From Cytobacillus firmus (GTDB taxonomy: Bacteria > Bacillota > Bacilli > Bacillales > Cytobacillaceae): a stretch of 64,000 nucleotides of DNA. Position numbers and translations under genes: made by a program. The stretch is taken from contig NZ_JAMBOJ010000013.1 in the NCBI RefSeq assembly GCF_023715565.1, forward strand, positions 27,146 through 91,145, written 5' to 3'. The notes beneath the pieces were generated by a model, which saw only the letters and a list, made by a program, of their open reading frames with translations, made no database searches and was not told where the DNA came from. Every line of letters starts with the position of its first letter. Positions within the stretch are counted from its first letter, which is position 1. Shown here in pieces: positions 10,527 to 18,784 of the stretch.

Positions 10527-10555
10527 ATTATAGAGGGCAATCAGGATTTTTACAA
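10527..10555 (-). promoter_or_regulatory. Sigma-A promoter of hom-thrC-thrB
   Basis: Minus strand: TTGTAA (10555-10550), 17 bp, perfect TATAAT (10532-10527). The start site would be near 10520, about 50 bases before the hom GTG. The region just downstream repeats TTGTAT twice (10508-10519 on the plus strand), which could be an operator. Confidence 0.65.
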
Positions 10556-10642
10556 TAGGCAATTTTCCAAAAACAAAACTGAAAGCGCTTAACATGCTGC
10601 TTTATTGCACTTAAATCTTTTTTAAAATTTTTTCTATCAATA

Positions 10643-10665
10643 AAGGCACCCATCATGGATGCCTT
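10643..10665 (-). terminator. Possible terminator of the 2-hydroxyacid dehydrogenase gene
   Basis: AAGGCATCC/GGGTGCCTT stem with one mismatch just after the stop codon on the minus strand; the T run after it is short. Confidence 0.45.
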
Positions 10666-10673
10666 CATCACTT

Positions 10674-11636
10674 CTATTTGACCGGTGTTTTCGGTTGCTT
10701 TTCTGAAAGCACAAGATCAATATTTTCCACACACAGCCGCATCATGTTATAGCGTGTTTCTATGCTTGCACTTCCGATATGCGGCATAGCCACAACATTT
10801 TTCAGCTCCAGCAGAGGGTGGTCTTCGCCAATAGGCTCCTCTGCAAAAACATCTAATCCTGCCGCTGCAATTTCTCCTGCCTTTAATGCTTGATATAAAT
10901 CATGTTCATTTACAACCTGCCCTCTTGATGCATTTACAAAAATGGCTTTGTTTTTCATCTTCTGGAATGCATTTCGGTTAAATAAATTTCTGGTTTCCTC
11001 TGTCAACGGCGTCAGGCAGACAACGAAATCAGACCGTTCAAGCAGCTCATCAAAACTGACATATTGAGCTCCCAGTTCCTGTTCAGCATCCGGCTTCCTT
11101 GAGCGATTGTGATATAAAATTTCCATATCAAATCCTGCAGCGCGCTTTGCCACTGTTTTTCCGATATTCCCCATTCCTACAATTCCGATTGTTTTATGAT
11201 GCACATCTTGGCCTGCCAAAAGGAACGGACTCCAGCTCTTCCAATCGCCTTTCTTCACAAACTCCGCAGCCTCCACCATTCTGCGGGCAGCAGCAAGCAC
11301 AAGGGCAAATGTCAGGTCGGCGGTAGAATCATTTAATACATCTGGTGTATTGGTAACTGTAATTCCGAGCCTCTTTGCTGCTTTAACGTCCACATTATCA
11401 TAGCCCACAGCCATATTAGCAACAATTTTCAGGTTCTCTCCCGCTTTCAGAACTTCCTCATTTACAGTCTCTGACAGCATGGTTAGAATGGCATCTGCCT
11501 TTCCCGCTTCCTGCAGAAATACATCATAAGGAACCGGCACATCTTCCCGATCCCACATTTCAACAATGTATTTTTCTTTTAAATTTGCGATAACGTCGTC
11601 AGGCAGCTTCCTGCTGATAAAAACATATGGTTTCAT
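10674..11636 (-). CDS. D-isomer-specific 2-hydroxyacid dehydrogenase
   Basis: A 320-residue NAD(P)-dependent reductase of the glyoxylate/hydroxypyruvate or 2-ketogluconate reductase type. NAD motif GIVGMGNIGKTVAKR is at about 150-164. The catalytic triad is visible as the Arg in NASRGQVVN (about 236), the Glu in DVFAEEPI (about 265) and the His in MPHIGSAS (about 283). Similar to B. subtilis YvcT/GyaR, but not at this position there, so it is an insertion relative to the syntenic region. The exact 2-oxo-acid is not deducible. Confidence 0.88.
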   Translation of the reverse strand: MKPYVFISRKLPDDVIANLKEKYIVEMWDREDVPVPYDVFLQEAGKADAILTMLSETVNEEVLKAGENLKIVANMAVGYDNVDVKAAKRLGITVTNTPDVLNDSTADLTFALVLAAARRMVEAAEFVKKGDWKSWSPFLLAGQDVHHKTIGIVGMGNIGKTVAKRAAGFDMEILYHNRSRKPDAEQELGAQYVSFDELLERSDFVVCLTPLTEETRNLFNRNAFQKMKNKAIFVNASRGQVVNEHDLYQALKAGEIAAAGLDVFAEEPIGEDHPLLELKNVVAMPHIGSASIETRYNMMRLCVENIDLVLSEKQPKTPVK

Positions 11637-11686
11637 TGAAATATCCCCTTTTCACATTCTCGGCTTACTTTTCCTTTCGCCAAGAA

Positions 11687-11702
11687 GCAGGGAATTCCCT
11701 GC
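11687..11702. terminator. Perfect palindrome with T run on the plus strand
   Basis: GCAGGGAATTCCCTGC is a perfect 16-bp palindrome followed on the plus strand by CTTTTTT. It lies just past the yutH stop codon (minus strand), where the T run is poor, so it works better as a stop for antisense transcripts than for yutH. Confidence 0.5.
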
Positions 11703-11708
11703 CTTTTT

Positions 11709-12716
11709 TCAGCTCTTAATCCAATTCACCAGAGGAATCCTTAGTTTTTTGATCGGAACTTCAGCAAATTCAAAAAACCCGCCCAAAAAGCGCTCATGGT
11801 CATCAGACTGCCATAGATACTTCTGCAATTTTTCCTGAAGCACCAGCTTCTGCTGTTCAGAATCGGCGCCATAATAATTTTCTACTGTTTCAAAATAATG
11901 GAGGGGAAACAATAGACGGGCATAGTATAAGCGCCAGGAAAAAGAGGATAATCTTCCTACACTTTGATATTCAGATAAAAATTGGCGGAGTTCCGGCTGA
12001 TACGTTTTGATATTACGGAAGTATTTTTCCCGTGTCCATTCCGCCAAATCTCTGGACGAGTGGTCAAATACCCAATCAAATGGATTTTTCATATAATAAC
12101 TGTCTCCCCAGGTAGCAGATGTCAATCTAATATGACAAACGGTTCCACTGTCTGCCATTCCGGGTTCATCATCAAGTTCTGTATCCACCAGATACTGTAT
12201 TGAGTTTTCAGCCAGCCCCATATAGTAGGGAAATGATTCTAAAAACATTCTCTCAAAATCATTATCAGGTTTTTGGGAAAGCATATCATTCCACACCTTT
12301 TCCATTTGGTCAAGCCGCTGTTCCCAAAGCTGTTTCCATTGCCCGATTCTGCTCGTTTTTTTCACAGGAAAAGAAATGCTCCTTCCTCTGTAATGGAACT
12401 TTGCAAGCTTTCGGCCAAACTGACTCGGCTTCCTGCTCATGGTATGCCGATTAACTAAAATGCAAAAACGGCTATCATTCCAGTCAATGGACTGCTTGCC
12501 TTCCTTCGTTTTCAAAAAAGTACTAATGTTTCTATCTCCGTTATTGGACAGGTGTTCTGCCATTCGGTCCAGTTCATCAAGCTCTTCTTCGTCTGTATGC
12601 CCCGCAGGAACAAGCAAATAAAGATGTCCCTGCTTTCGGCATGCATCATATTTCCCAATTCTGATTGTATCTTCTGCTTCTATGCCAAATTGTTCTTTCA
12701 AAAGCTTTCTAAACAT
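11709..12716 (-). CDS. yutH: Spore coat-associated protein YutH
   Basis: A 335-residue protein of the CotS/YutH/YsxE group of kinase-fold spore proteins. The kinase-like features are remote: residues 1-45 fit an N-lobe fragment and the rest is mostly helical, with many Tyr and Trp residues. The mother-cell role is inferred from the family. AGGTGG precedes the ATG. Gene order next to yutG matches B. subtilis. Confidence 0.8.
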   Translation of the reverse strand: MFRKLLKEQFGIEAEDTIRIGKYDACRKQGHLYLLVPAGHTDEEELDELDRMAEHLSNNGDRNISTFLKTKEGKQSIDWNDSRFCILVNRHTMSRKPSQFGRKLAKFHYRGRSISFPVKKTSRIGQWKQLWEQRLDQMEKVWNDMLSQKPDNDFERMFLESFPYYMGLAENSIQYLVDTELDDEPGMADSGTVCHIRLTSATWGDSYYMKNPFDWVFDHSSRDLAEWTREKYFRNIKTYQPELRQFLSEYQSVGRLSSFSWRLYYARLLFPLHYFETVENYYGADSEQQKLVLQEKLQKYLWQSDDHERFLGGFFEFAEVPIKKLRIPLVNWIKS

Positions 12717-12973
12717 TAAACCACCTCAGTTTATTAAGATCCTTAAGGAATATATATGATAGAAGACTTTAAAACTTGTTGTTTTCTTGGATAAGACTGT
12801 GTACCATGGAAATGATATAGAAAATGAATTTTTTCCGTTTGAGCGGCCGTGGGCATATTTGATAAAAAAAGGGTATATACATAGTGAAAAGAATCTAAAA
12901 GTGAACAGCACAGGTCTTTAAAAGGCTTGATGAACGCACCGCAATCACTTATAAACCAGAAAAGGTGAAGCCA

Positions 12974-13477
12974 ATGAATGAAGAAAAAAAAGCAGTTAAT
13001 CTTACAGAGCAGACAGCACGTAAATGGCTACATGAACGTGGGGTAGAAATACAGGATATAGCTGATTTAGTGTTCTTCCTCCAGGAGAAATATCACCCCG
13101 ATTTGCAGATGAAGGATTGCATTCATAATGTGGAGCGTGTCTTATCAAAAAGAGAAGTGCAAAATGCCATTTTGACGGGAATTCAGCTGGATATGCTGGC
13201 CGAGGAAAAGAAACTCCTGGAACCACTGCAATCGATTATCGCTACAGATGAAGGATTATATGGTGCAGATGAGGTATTGGCCTTATCCATTGTAAACGTA
13301 TATGGTTCCATCGGATTTACCAATTTCGGGTATATCGATAAATTGAAGCCGGGCATTCTGAAGGATCTGAACGATAAGAGTTCAGGCAGATGCCATACCT
13401 TCCTTGATGATATTGTAGGAGCTATTGCGGCAGCCGCTTCGAGCAGACTTGCACATCGTGCTGAAAATGTGGAATAG
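12974..13477 (+). CDS. yutG: Phosphatidylglycerophosphatase A-like protein YutG
   Basis: A 167-residue soluble protein of the Gram-positive PgpA-related family. The C-terminal signature YGSIGFTNFGYIDKLKPG is at about 110-127, followed by a LDDIVGAIAAAAS helix. ATG 12974 is used because AAAAGGTGA precedes it; the GTG at 12965 lies inside that site. A phosphatidylglycerol-phosphate phosphatase role is family-based; there are no membrane segments, unlike E. coli PgpA. Confidence 0.85.
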   Translation: MNEEKKAVNLTEQTARKWLHERGVEIQDIADLVFFLQEKYHPDLQMKDCIHNVERVLSKREVQNAILTGIQLDMLAEEKKLLEPLQSIIATDEGLYGADEVLALSIVNVYGSIGFTNFGYIDKLKPGILKDLNDKSSGRCHTFLDDIVGAIAAAASSRLAHRAENVE

Positions 13478-13478
13478 A

Positions 13479-13505
13479 AAAAGGATGGAGTTTTTCCATC
13501 CTTAT
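13479..13505. terminator. Bidirectional terminator between yutG and yutF
   Basis: Stem AAGGATGGA/TCCATCCTT with loop GTTTTT. Confidence 0.85.
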
Positions 13506-13507
13506 TT

Positions 13508-14275
13508 CTATTTGAAGTCCCAATCTACCAGTGATTCCAATACATAGTCCGGCTGTCTCTCGTAGCCCTTCAATAATTCTTTTGTCGTTACCCCCGTATG
13601 GACAAGCAAGGTATCCATACCGGCATTCATTCCTGCTAAGATATCCGTATCATAGTTATCTCCAACCATCAGCGTTTCTTCCTTAGCAGTTCCCAGCACC
13701 TTCAAAGCCTGCTCCATAATAATTGATTCCGGCTTTCCAATAAATACAGGCTGTGTTTGTGTCGATACAGTGATGACAGATGTTAGTGACCCATTTCCAG
13801 GCAGCAGGCCTCTTTCTGTCGGAATGGCAATATCCCCATTTGTAGAAATGAATGTTGCCCCATTCCGGACAGCCAGACAGGCGATGGACAGCTTTTCATA
13901 GTTAATCGAACGGTCAATTCCCACCACAACGAAGTCGGCATACTCCTCTGCAAAGCTTAGTCCTTTTTCAGAAAGCGCTTCACGTATTCCTTCTTCTCCG
14001 ATCACATAAACAGAAGCATCATTTTTCTGTTCATATATGTAGCTTGCAGTGGCCATGCTCGTTGTAAATACCTGTCTCTCTTCAGCAGGAATGCCAAACT
14101 TCACAAGCTTATCCGTCACCTGGCCAGGTGTTCTTGATGAATTATTTGTCACAAATAAATACGGCAGATCCAGTTCCTGAAGCTTTTTGACAAAGTCAGC
14201 TGCCTCACTGATCAGCTCTGTCCCGCGATACATAGTCCCATCTAAATCGATTAAATATCCTTGATATTTTTTCAA
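13508..14275 (-). CDS. yutF: HAD-IIA phosphatase YutF (NagD/p-nitrophenyl phosphatase type)
   Basis: A 255-residue haloacid dehalogenase phosphatase. Motif I is LIDLDGTMYRG with the nucleophile Asp at residue 9, motif II is FVTNNSSRTP (about 43), and the late motif MVGDNYDTDI (about 205) binds Mg. The start is TTG 14275: AAGGGAGGA lies 6 bases upstream, the protein then starts LKKYQGYLID, and the length matches the family. The open frame extends 40 codons further without such a site. Confidence 0.9.
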   Translation of the reverse strand: MKKYQGYLIDLDGTMYRGTELISEAADFVKKLQELDLPYLFVTNNSSRTPGQVTDKLVKFGIPAEERQVFTTSMATASYIYEQKNDASVYVIGEEGIREALSEKGLSFAEEYADFVVVGIDRSINYEKLSIACLAVRNGATFISTNGDIAIPTERGLLPGNGSLTSVITVSTQTQPVFIGKPESIIMEQALKVLGTAKEETLMVGDNYDTDILAGMNAGMDTLLVHTGVTTKELLKGYERQPDYVLESLVDWDFK

Positions 14276-14416
14276 AATTATTCCTCCCTTAATGATCTGA
14301 GCTTTGATTTGTATCCCAATAATTATTACTTTTCGACTTGGCTTTCGCCATACAAGATATCTTAAAGGAACAGGGTTAATTGTGCAATTTTTCACGATTG
14401 CAGGGGTAATTCCCGC

Positions 14417-14440
14417 AAAAAAAACTCCCTAAACAGGAGC
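14417..14440 (-). terminator. Terminator of the SufR-like gene
   Basis: Short stem GCTCC/GGGAG with wobble ends, then eight T on the minus strand. Confidence 0.6.
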
Positions 14441-14445
14441 CTCGC

Positions 14446-15072
14446 TTAATCTTGCTTTATTATATAATGACAGCATCCGTCACCCGCAGCTATACAGGAT
14501 TTGACATCAACCTTACCAGCAGAAAGGAAATCCTTAATAAATTCCTTTTCAGATCGGCAGATTTGTTTAAATTCTTCCGCTGTTTCAATATATGGGCAAT
14601 TGAATTCTTTGAGATGGACCTGACCTTCCTCTATCCGAACTTCCGGCATAAAGCCTTCAAGCAGAAGGTGTTCCTCCAGAATATGAAGTTTTTCAGAGAA
14701 AGACTTTCCCGCTGTCTGAAACTCATACTGCTGTATGAGACGGCTTTTTCTCCTGGAAAACAACTCAGTAATTAAATGGCCCTGCCCCATGCTCTTTAAT
14801 TCATTTAATAATTCAACACTTAGCTGCTTGTATTTTTTTGGAAACAAATCTTCTCCTTTTGCTGTTAGCTGATAAAGCTTTGAAGGGCGCCCTTTTGTCT
14901 GCCTCTGAATTGCAGATGTAATAAATCCATCTTTTTCAAGGGACTGAACATGCTTTCTGACAGCCATTTCGGAAATTTCCAGCTCCTGGGCCATTTCCAG
15001 TATGGATCGTTTTCCCGCTGTTTTGATTATCCTCAGAATCATATCTCTTGTGGAGTTTTCTCCGATATGCAT
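14446..15072 (-). CDS. SufR/DeoR-like winged-helix regulator with C-terminal cysteines
   Basis: A 208-residue transcription factor. Residues 5-70 form a winged helix (TRDMILRIIKTAGKRSILEM, then ISEMAVRKHVQSLEKDGFIT) with the GRPSKLYQLTAKG wing. The C-terminal half contains Cys in FNCPY, QICRS and DGCCHY, spaced C-x12-C-x27-C. As I recall it, that is the ligand spacing of SufR, the Fe-S-sensing repressor of suf genes. ATG 15072 follows GAAGGGCG; an in-frame TTG at 15099 lacks a site. Own transcription unit with terminators on both sides. Fe-S sensing is an inference. Confidence 0.75.
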   Translation of the reverse strand: MHIGENSTRDMILRIIKTAGKRSILEMAQELEISEMAVRKHVQSLEKDGFITSAIQRQTKGRPSKLYQLTAKGEDLFPKKYKQLSVELLNELKSMGQGHLITELFSRRKSRLIQQYEFQTAGKSFSEKLHILEEHLLLEGFMPEVRIEEGQVHLKEFNCPYIETAEEFKQICRSEKEFIKDFLSAGKVDVKSCIAAGDGCCHYIIKQD

Positions 15073-15115
15073 GATATTCACGCCCTTCTCTTTATTCAAG
15101 ACTAATCTGCCCTGG

Positions 15116-15143
15116 AGAAAAAGATCGGATTTCTCCGACCTTT
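15116..15143 (-). terminator. Terminator of yutE
   Basis: AAGGTCGGA-GAAA-TCCGATCTT then TTTC on the minus strand, overlapping the yutE stop codon. Confidence 0.75.
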
Positions 15144-15582
15144 ATTGAGGTTTAAATGCAGAAACCGGTCCGAGTTCATTGATCAAATATTCTCTGACCC
15201 GGCATGGAAACTCTTTAATCATGGGGATATGGCTGCTAATCGCTGCTTTTAGCCCCTCATGATTAACATCTGTGTAGTTTTGGACGAGCATTTTACGATA
15301 TGTAATGAATTGTTTAAAGCTCTCGCTCATTTCCTTGCTGATTACTTTTTCATCATCAAGAATATCCACGATATCATCGTAGCTGCCTGGATCCCTCATG
15401 ATAAAACCGTCAATCATCGTATTTCCGGTATCAAGAATTGCTTCGATCATAATTTGGGCAATCCGTTCCAATCCTGCCTTTTCAATAGGGGATGTCCACT
15501 CTTTCACTTCTTCAAAAAGGGAGATTTGCTGTTCCAGATAACGGAGTGTGTCTTCTATCTTTTCCCTGTCTACGAAATACAT
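15142..15582 (-). CDS. yutE: HEPN/HepT-like (DUF86) protein YutE
   Basis: A 146-residue all-helical protein of the DUF86/HepT superfamily, whose active members are RNases with an R-x4-6-H motif. Here the matching region reads YRKMLVQNY (about 105-113), so the expected His is Gln, and catalytic loss is likely. No MNT nucleotidyltransferase partner is next to it. GGAGGAACG precedes the ATG. It is more likely a housekeeping derivative than a working toxin. Confidence 0.82.
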   Translation of the reverse strand: MYFVDREKIEDTLRYLEQQISLFEEVKEWTSPIEKAGLERIAQIMIEAILDTGNTMIDGFIMRDPGSYDDIVDILDDEKVISKEMSESFKQFITYRKMLVQNYTDVNHEGLKAAISSHIPMIKEFPCRVREYLINELGPVSAFKPQ

Positions 15583-15752
15583 AACGCTTCGTTCCTCCTA
15601 TGAAGATTTCAGGCTCCTGGTTAAAGCATTCGCCCTGCACCCGTTTCATCAACAGCCACCCGAAATCCTAAAGTTCTCTATACCTCTATATTGTATATAA
15701 AGTTTTCAATACCTTCAATGGGGATCACATTGTAGTTATTTCAGCTCCGGGG

Positions 15753-15782
15753 GGATAAACCTTAAAAGGACATGCTATAATC
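15753..15782 (+). promoter_or_regulatory. Candidate forespore (sigma-F/sigma-G) promoter
   Basis: GGATA (15753-15757), 15 bp, then TGCTATAATC fits the sigma-F/G pattern GYWTA-N15-GGNNANANTN with one mismatch in the -35 and one in the -10. TATAAT at 15776-15781 could alternatively be a sigma-A -10. Confidence 0.35.
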
Positions 15783-15784
15783 GG

Positions 15785-15950
15785 TATATAAAGTGAAACT
15801 TCAATCAGTGGGGGTTTTCCTCATCCCCCACTGATTGTTAGTTGAACCAATCGGGCCTTTACGGGCAGTTTGACCCCCACTTATCCTCCTTTGATTCCTC
15901 TGAGTCTTGAAGGGGGGCTTATTGCCCGTTAGACTGCGATAAAACGACTA
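15785..15950 (+). ncRNA. Structured RNA resembling ylbH leader / CsfG sporulation RNA
   Basis: Two strong structures lie just before the DUF3055-like gene. Hairpin 1 is a perfect 13-bp stem (15802-15814 with 15825-15837, CAATCAGTGGGGG) with a pyrimidine loop TTTTCCTCAT. Structure 2 pairs ACGGGCA (15861-15867) with TGCCCGT (15923-15929) and CCCCC (15874-15878) with the G run at 15912-15917, around a loop rich in TCCTCC. From memory this resembles the ylbH-leader/CsfG family of endospore formers; I cannot check it. No T run follows, so it may be an untranslated leader rather than a separate RNA. It fills most of the 380-base gap 15583-15963. Confidence 0.5.
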
Positions 15951-15963
15951 AGGAGTGTTATTT

Positions 15964-16230
15964 TTGGCAGAACGCTTTTTCTTATACGATGATCTTGAAG
16001 ATACAAAAACCAGATTTGTCAGCTTTATGGGAGAAAACCAGCGATTCGATTTAGCTATCGTTCGTTCAGATCGCTATTACGGCAAACAATTGGTCCTTGA
16101 TATTCAGGGAAGCCGCTTTGCCATCATAGGAGAAGATGACTTAAAGGAAGAAGGCTATCTTGAGCATGTATTTCAGCTTACCGAGGAAGATGCTGAAGAC
16201 CTTAAATCATTTCTGATGGAAATCGTTTAA
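15964..16230 (+). CDS. DUF3055-like small acidic protein
   Basis: An 88-residue acidic protein starting with LAERFFLYDDLED. It has two beta-rich stretches (TRFVSFMGENQRFDLAIV and KQLVLDIQGSRFAIIGEDDL) and a helical end. I recognise it, with moderate confidence, as the DUF3055 family of bacilli. TTG 15964 is the start because AAGGAG lies 8 bases upstream; the GTG at 15955 overlaps that site. The structured RNA directly upstream may be its leader. Confidence 0.7.
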   Translation: MAERFFLYDDLEDTKTRFVSFMGENQRFDLAIVRSDRYYGKQLVLDIQGSRFAIIGEDDLKEEGYLEHVFQLTEEDAEDLKSFLMEIV

Positions 16231-16252
16231 TATACGATAATAAACAAATACT

Positions 16253-16287
16253 AAAGGGGAACCTATTTTGATGGGTTCTCCTTTTTC
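16253..16287 (+). terminator. Terminator of the DUF3055-like gene
   Basis: AAAGGGGAACC and GGGTTCTCCTTTTT form a stem with one G-U pair followed by a T run. Confidence 0.8.
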
Positions 16288-16332
16288 TTCTTTAAAGACC
16301 CTGCTTCATAAAACTTCTTAAGGAGTGAAGGC

Positions 16333-16620
16333 ATGGACGATAAAGAAAGACGCACATACACCGACTTCTCAAATGTGGAAACCCAAAGGAATTTCCTGAT
16401 TCCCGAGGACTTGCCTGAAGGGGCATATGGTGCTCCCAGAAATGCAGATGAACCAGTAGAGAATAAAAGCACCCCATGGCGGGAGGGCCAGCGCTACTAC
16501 AGTGCCTTTAACTATGAGTTCAAGTCCCTTCACCAAAACTTGCCGCGGCAAATGCCAGGTGCGCACCCTCCACATGACGATCCTGATAAAAATGAAGAGC
16601 CGCCATACACAGAGACTTAA
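16333..16620 (+). CDS. Conserved Bacillaceae protein of unknown function
   Basis: A 95-residue hydrophilic, Pro- and Glu-rich protein without Cys, membrane segment or known domain. It looks disordered: TDFSNVETQRNFLIPEDLPE at the start, LPRQMPGAHPPHDDPDKNEE near the end. AAGGAGTGAAGGC precedes the ATG and a terminator follows, so it is a real gene. I recall similar proteins in other bacilli, annotated only as cytosolic protein. No function is proposed. Confidence 0.75.
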   Translation: MDDKERRTYTDFSNVETQRNFLIPEDLPEGAYGAPRNADEPVENKSTPWREGQRYYSAFNYEFKSLHQNLPRQMPGAHPPHDDPDKNEEPPYTET

Positions 16621-16633
16621 GTAAAGCCATGCA

Positions 16634-16666
16634 CAAAAAGGGCTGGGTTTCCCCCTGCCCTTTTTA
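16634..16666. terminator. Bidirectional terminator
   Basis: AAAAAGGGC/GCCCTTTTT stem between convergent genes, overlapping the yutD stop. Confidence 0.85.
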
Positions 16667-16939
16667 GCTTTTAACTTTTTTCACAACAAAATAGGCACAG
16701 CCGAAATTACAGAATTCGTAAAGGTATTCGGTAAGTGTGCTGATTTTTGTATCAAATGAAGCCTTCTGGCTCTGATCATCGAAAAAACCGCGGAGACGAA
16801 GCTGTCCATATCCCCAGTCCCCGACAATATAGTCATATCTGGATAAAATTTCACTATATCTGGCCCGGAATGCCTCCTCATTGAAACCATCCCGTTCTTC
16901 CTGGATCAATTCATAACTGATATTGTTAATGCTAACCAA
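16664..16939 (-). CDS. yutD: DUF1027 protein YutD
   Basis: A 91-residue protein of the YutD family, recognised by DGFNEEAFRARYSEIL and YDYIVGDWGYGQLRLRGFF. TTG 16939 is the start because GAGGTG lies 6 bases before it; the open frame extends upstream without a ribosome binding site. Function unknown; synteny with yutC and lipA agrees with B. subtilis. Confidence 0.87.
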   Translation of the reverse strand: MVSINNISYELIQEERDGFNEEAFRARYSEILSRYDYIVGDWGYGQLRLRGFFDDQSQKASFDTKISTLTEYLYEFCNFGCAYFVVKKVKS

Positions 16940-17106
16940 TTTTTTCACCTCATTATAAGAGCATAAGTAACAGTAGTATATGGGAAATAACATAATATGA
17001 ACACAAATCAATAACTTGTCCTATTTAAATTATAACTGATTCCCCATCAATTACTAAGAGAAAAAAATATAACCGTGGCAATTCTATAAATGAGGAGGTG
17101 TTTAAA

Positions 17107-17790
17107 GTGAAAAAATCACTAATCATTCTCGGCATTAGCAGCATGGCTGCACTGACTGCCTGCCAAAATAATGCTGCAAAAGAGGATATTTATGAAGAAA
17201 CCGGTCATACCATAAATGTAAATGACCAGCGTGCTGAATTATACAATAGGAATATGGGCAACGGCCGGAATGGCCGAAACAATGTCGGTGAAGATTTTGG
17301 ATATGTGCGTCATCAAAAAAGCCCAATTATGGGAGACAACGTTTCAGCGGACCACTATGCTGCCATTGACCGTGAACAGGTTGCAGATATTATCGGCAAA
17401 TACTGCACAGAAATTCCGAATGTTGATGATATCTCGACACTTGTAACAGATGAAGAAGTCCTGATCGTATATAACACTGACACTAAAGATCGCAATCAGA
17501 CAGCTGATCAGGTTAAAAAGATGGCCATGTCTGTTGTACCAAGATGGTATCATGTCTATGTCAGTGATGATACATCCTTAAGAAAAAATGTTGAAAACTA
17601 TGCCACGGTTGATTCCGATGGCCGAAATGCTGAAAATGGCATTAACCAATTAATAAAACAAATGCTTAAATCTCCTCAAGGAGAAAAAATGAGTGAAAGT
17701 GAAAATGAAAACGGTGAAATGCAAGGTGAAAGAAATGATGATATGGATAAAGATGACCTTGGAGAAACCGTTAAAAAAGCAAAGAGTTAA
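17107..17790 (+). CDS. yutC: YhcN/YlaJ family sporulation lipoprotein YutC
   Basis: A 227-residue lipoprotein. The signal peptide ends in a lipobox ALTAC with the lipid Cys at about residue 19. The YhcN/YlaJ domain follows (about 80-175, with DREQVADIIGKYCTEIP and PRWYHVYVSDD), then an acidic Glu/Asp/Asn-rich tail. GTG 17107 is chosen because AGGAGG lies 8 bases upstream. Family members sit in the inner spore membrane and affect germination; that role is inferred. Confidence 0.87.
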   Translation: MKKSLIILGISSMAALTACQNNAAKEDIYEETGHTINVNDQRAELYNRNMGNGRNGRNNVGEDFGYVRHQKSPIMGDNVSADHYAAIDREQVADIIGKYCTEIPNVDDISTLVTDEEVLIVYNTDTKDRNQTADQVKKMAMSVVPRWYHVYVSDDTSLRKNVENYATVDSDGRNAENGINQLIKQMLKSPQGEKMSESENENGEMQGERNDDMDKDDLGETVKKAKS

Positions 17791-17812
17791 CCTTTTTTCT
17801 TCCTGTTTTGCA

Positions 17813-17846
17813 AAAAGAGAGTCCAGCGATGGCGCTGGACTCTTAT
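17813..17846. terminator. Bidirectional terminator between yutC and lipA
   Basis: Stem AAGAGAGTCCAGCG/CGCTGGACTCTT with loop ATGG. Confidence 0.9.
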
Positions 17847-17850
17847 TACT

Positions 17851-18768
17851 TTAAGCTTGCTGAATTTCCTTTTCTCCCATAATTTGCTTCTGTTTAGCTG
17901 CCGCATTTACCTGCTCATCAGCATGATAGGAAGAGCGCACAAGAGGACCTGCTTCACAATGGCTGAACCCTTTGCTCATTGCAATGTCTCTCAGTTCCTG
18001 GAATTCTTCAGGTGAATAATACTTCACCACTTTAATATGTTTCTTGGATGGCTGCAGGTACTGCCCTATTGTCATAATGTCAACATCATGAGCACGCAGA
18101 TCATCCATTACAGCAATGATTTCCTCCTTCGTTTCTCCAAGACCGATCATCAGGCTGGATTTTGTAGGGATATCCGGCTGCATTTCTTTTGCACGCTTTA
18201 AAAATTCAAGTGAGCGCTTATATTTTGCACGTGCCCTTACTCTTGGAGTCAGGCGCTCAACAGTTTCGATATTGTGATTAAGTATATCAGGACGGGCATC
18301 CATAAGAGTTTTCAAGTTTTCATAAACACCGCCCATGTCGGAAGGTAATACTTCGATAGTAGTGAACGGGCTTTTTCTTCTGATGGCACGGACTGTTTCC
18401 GCGAAAACAGCTGCACCTCCGTCCTTAAGATCATCTCTTGCTACAGCTGTTACAACAGCATGCTTTAGATTCATAAGAGCCACGGAATCAGCCACGCGTT
18501 CCGGCTCCTGTAGATCCAACTCAGTCGGCAGCCCGGTTTTGACAGCACAGAAACGGCAGGCACGCGTACACACATCGCCAAGAATCATAAACGTAGCCGT
18601 TCTTCTTACTGCCCAGCATTCATGAATATTGGGACATTTAGCTTCTTCACATACAGTGTGCAGGTTCTTTTCCCTCATCATTTTTTTTAGGCCAGTATAA
18701 TTTTCATTTGTGTTCAACTTTATTTTCAGCCATTCCGGCTTGCGCAAATACTCTTCTTTCTTGCTCAT
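17851..18768 (-). CDS. lipA: Lipoyl synthase
   Basis: Radical-SAM enzyme inserting two sulfurs into octanoyl-protein, using an auxiliary 4Fe-4S cluster. Auxiliary cysteines are in [12 protein letters not shown] (about 40-51), the radical-SAM triad is [10 protein letters not shown] (about 67-76), and the C-terminal RSSYHA carries the conserved Ser ligand. At 305 residues it has the normal length. Depends on the Fe-S machinery encoded in the same window and supplies lipoate to GcvH and 2-oxoacid dehydrogenases. Confidence 0.97.
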   Translation of the reverse strand: MSKKEEYLRKPEWLKIKLNTNENYTGLKKMMREKNLHTVCEEAKCPNIHECWAVRRTATFMILGDVCTRACRFCAVKTGLPTELDLQEPERVADSVALMNLKHAVVTAVARDDLKDGGAAVFAETVRAIRRKSPFTTIEVLPSDMGGVYENLKTLMDARPDILNHNIETVERLTPRVRARAKYKRSLEFLKRAKEMQPDIPTKSSLMIGLGETKEEIIAVMDDLRAHDVDIMTIGQYLQPSKKHIKVVKYYSPEEFQELRDIAMSKGFSHCEAGPLVRSSYHADEQVNAAAKQKQIMGEKEIQQA

Positions 18769-18784
18769 TTTCCCACTCCTTAAA

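Noticed and set aside
10578..10594. Possible CcpA cre site (TGAAAGCGCTTAACA) between hom and the 2-hydroxyacid dehydrogenase
   Set aside because: Only 12 of 14 positions fit and the spacing is off by one; it lies upstream of hom, with no catabolite-control logic.
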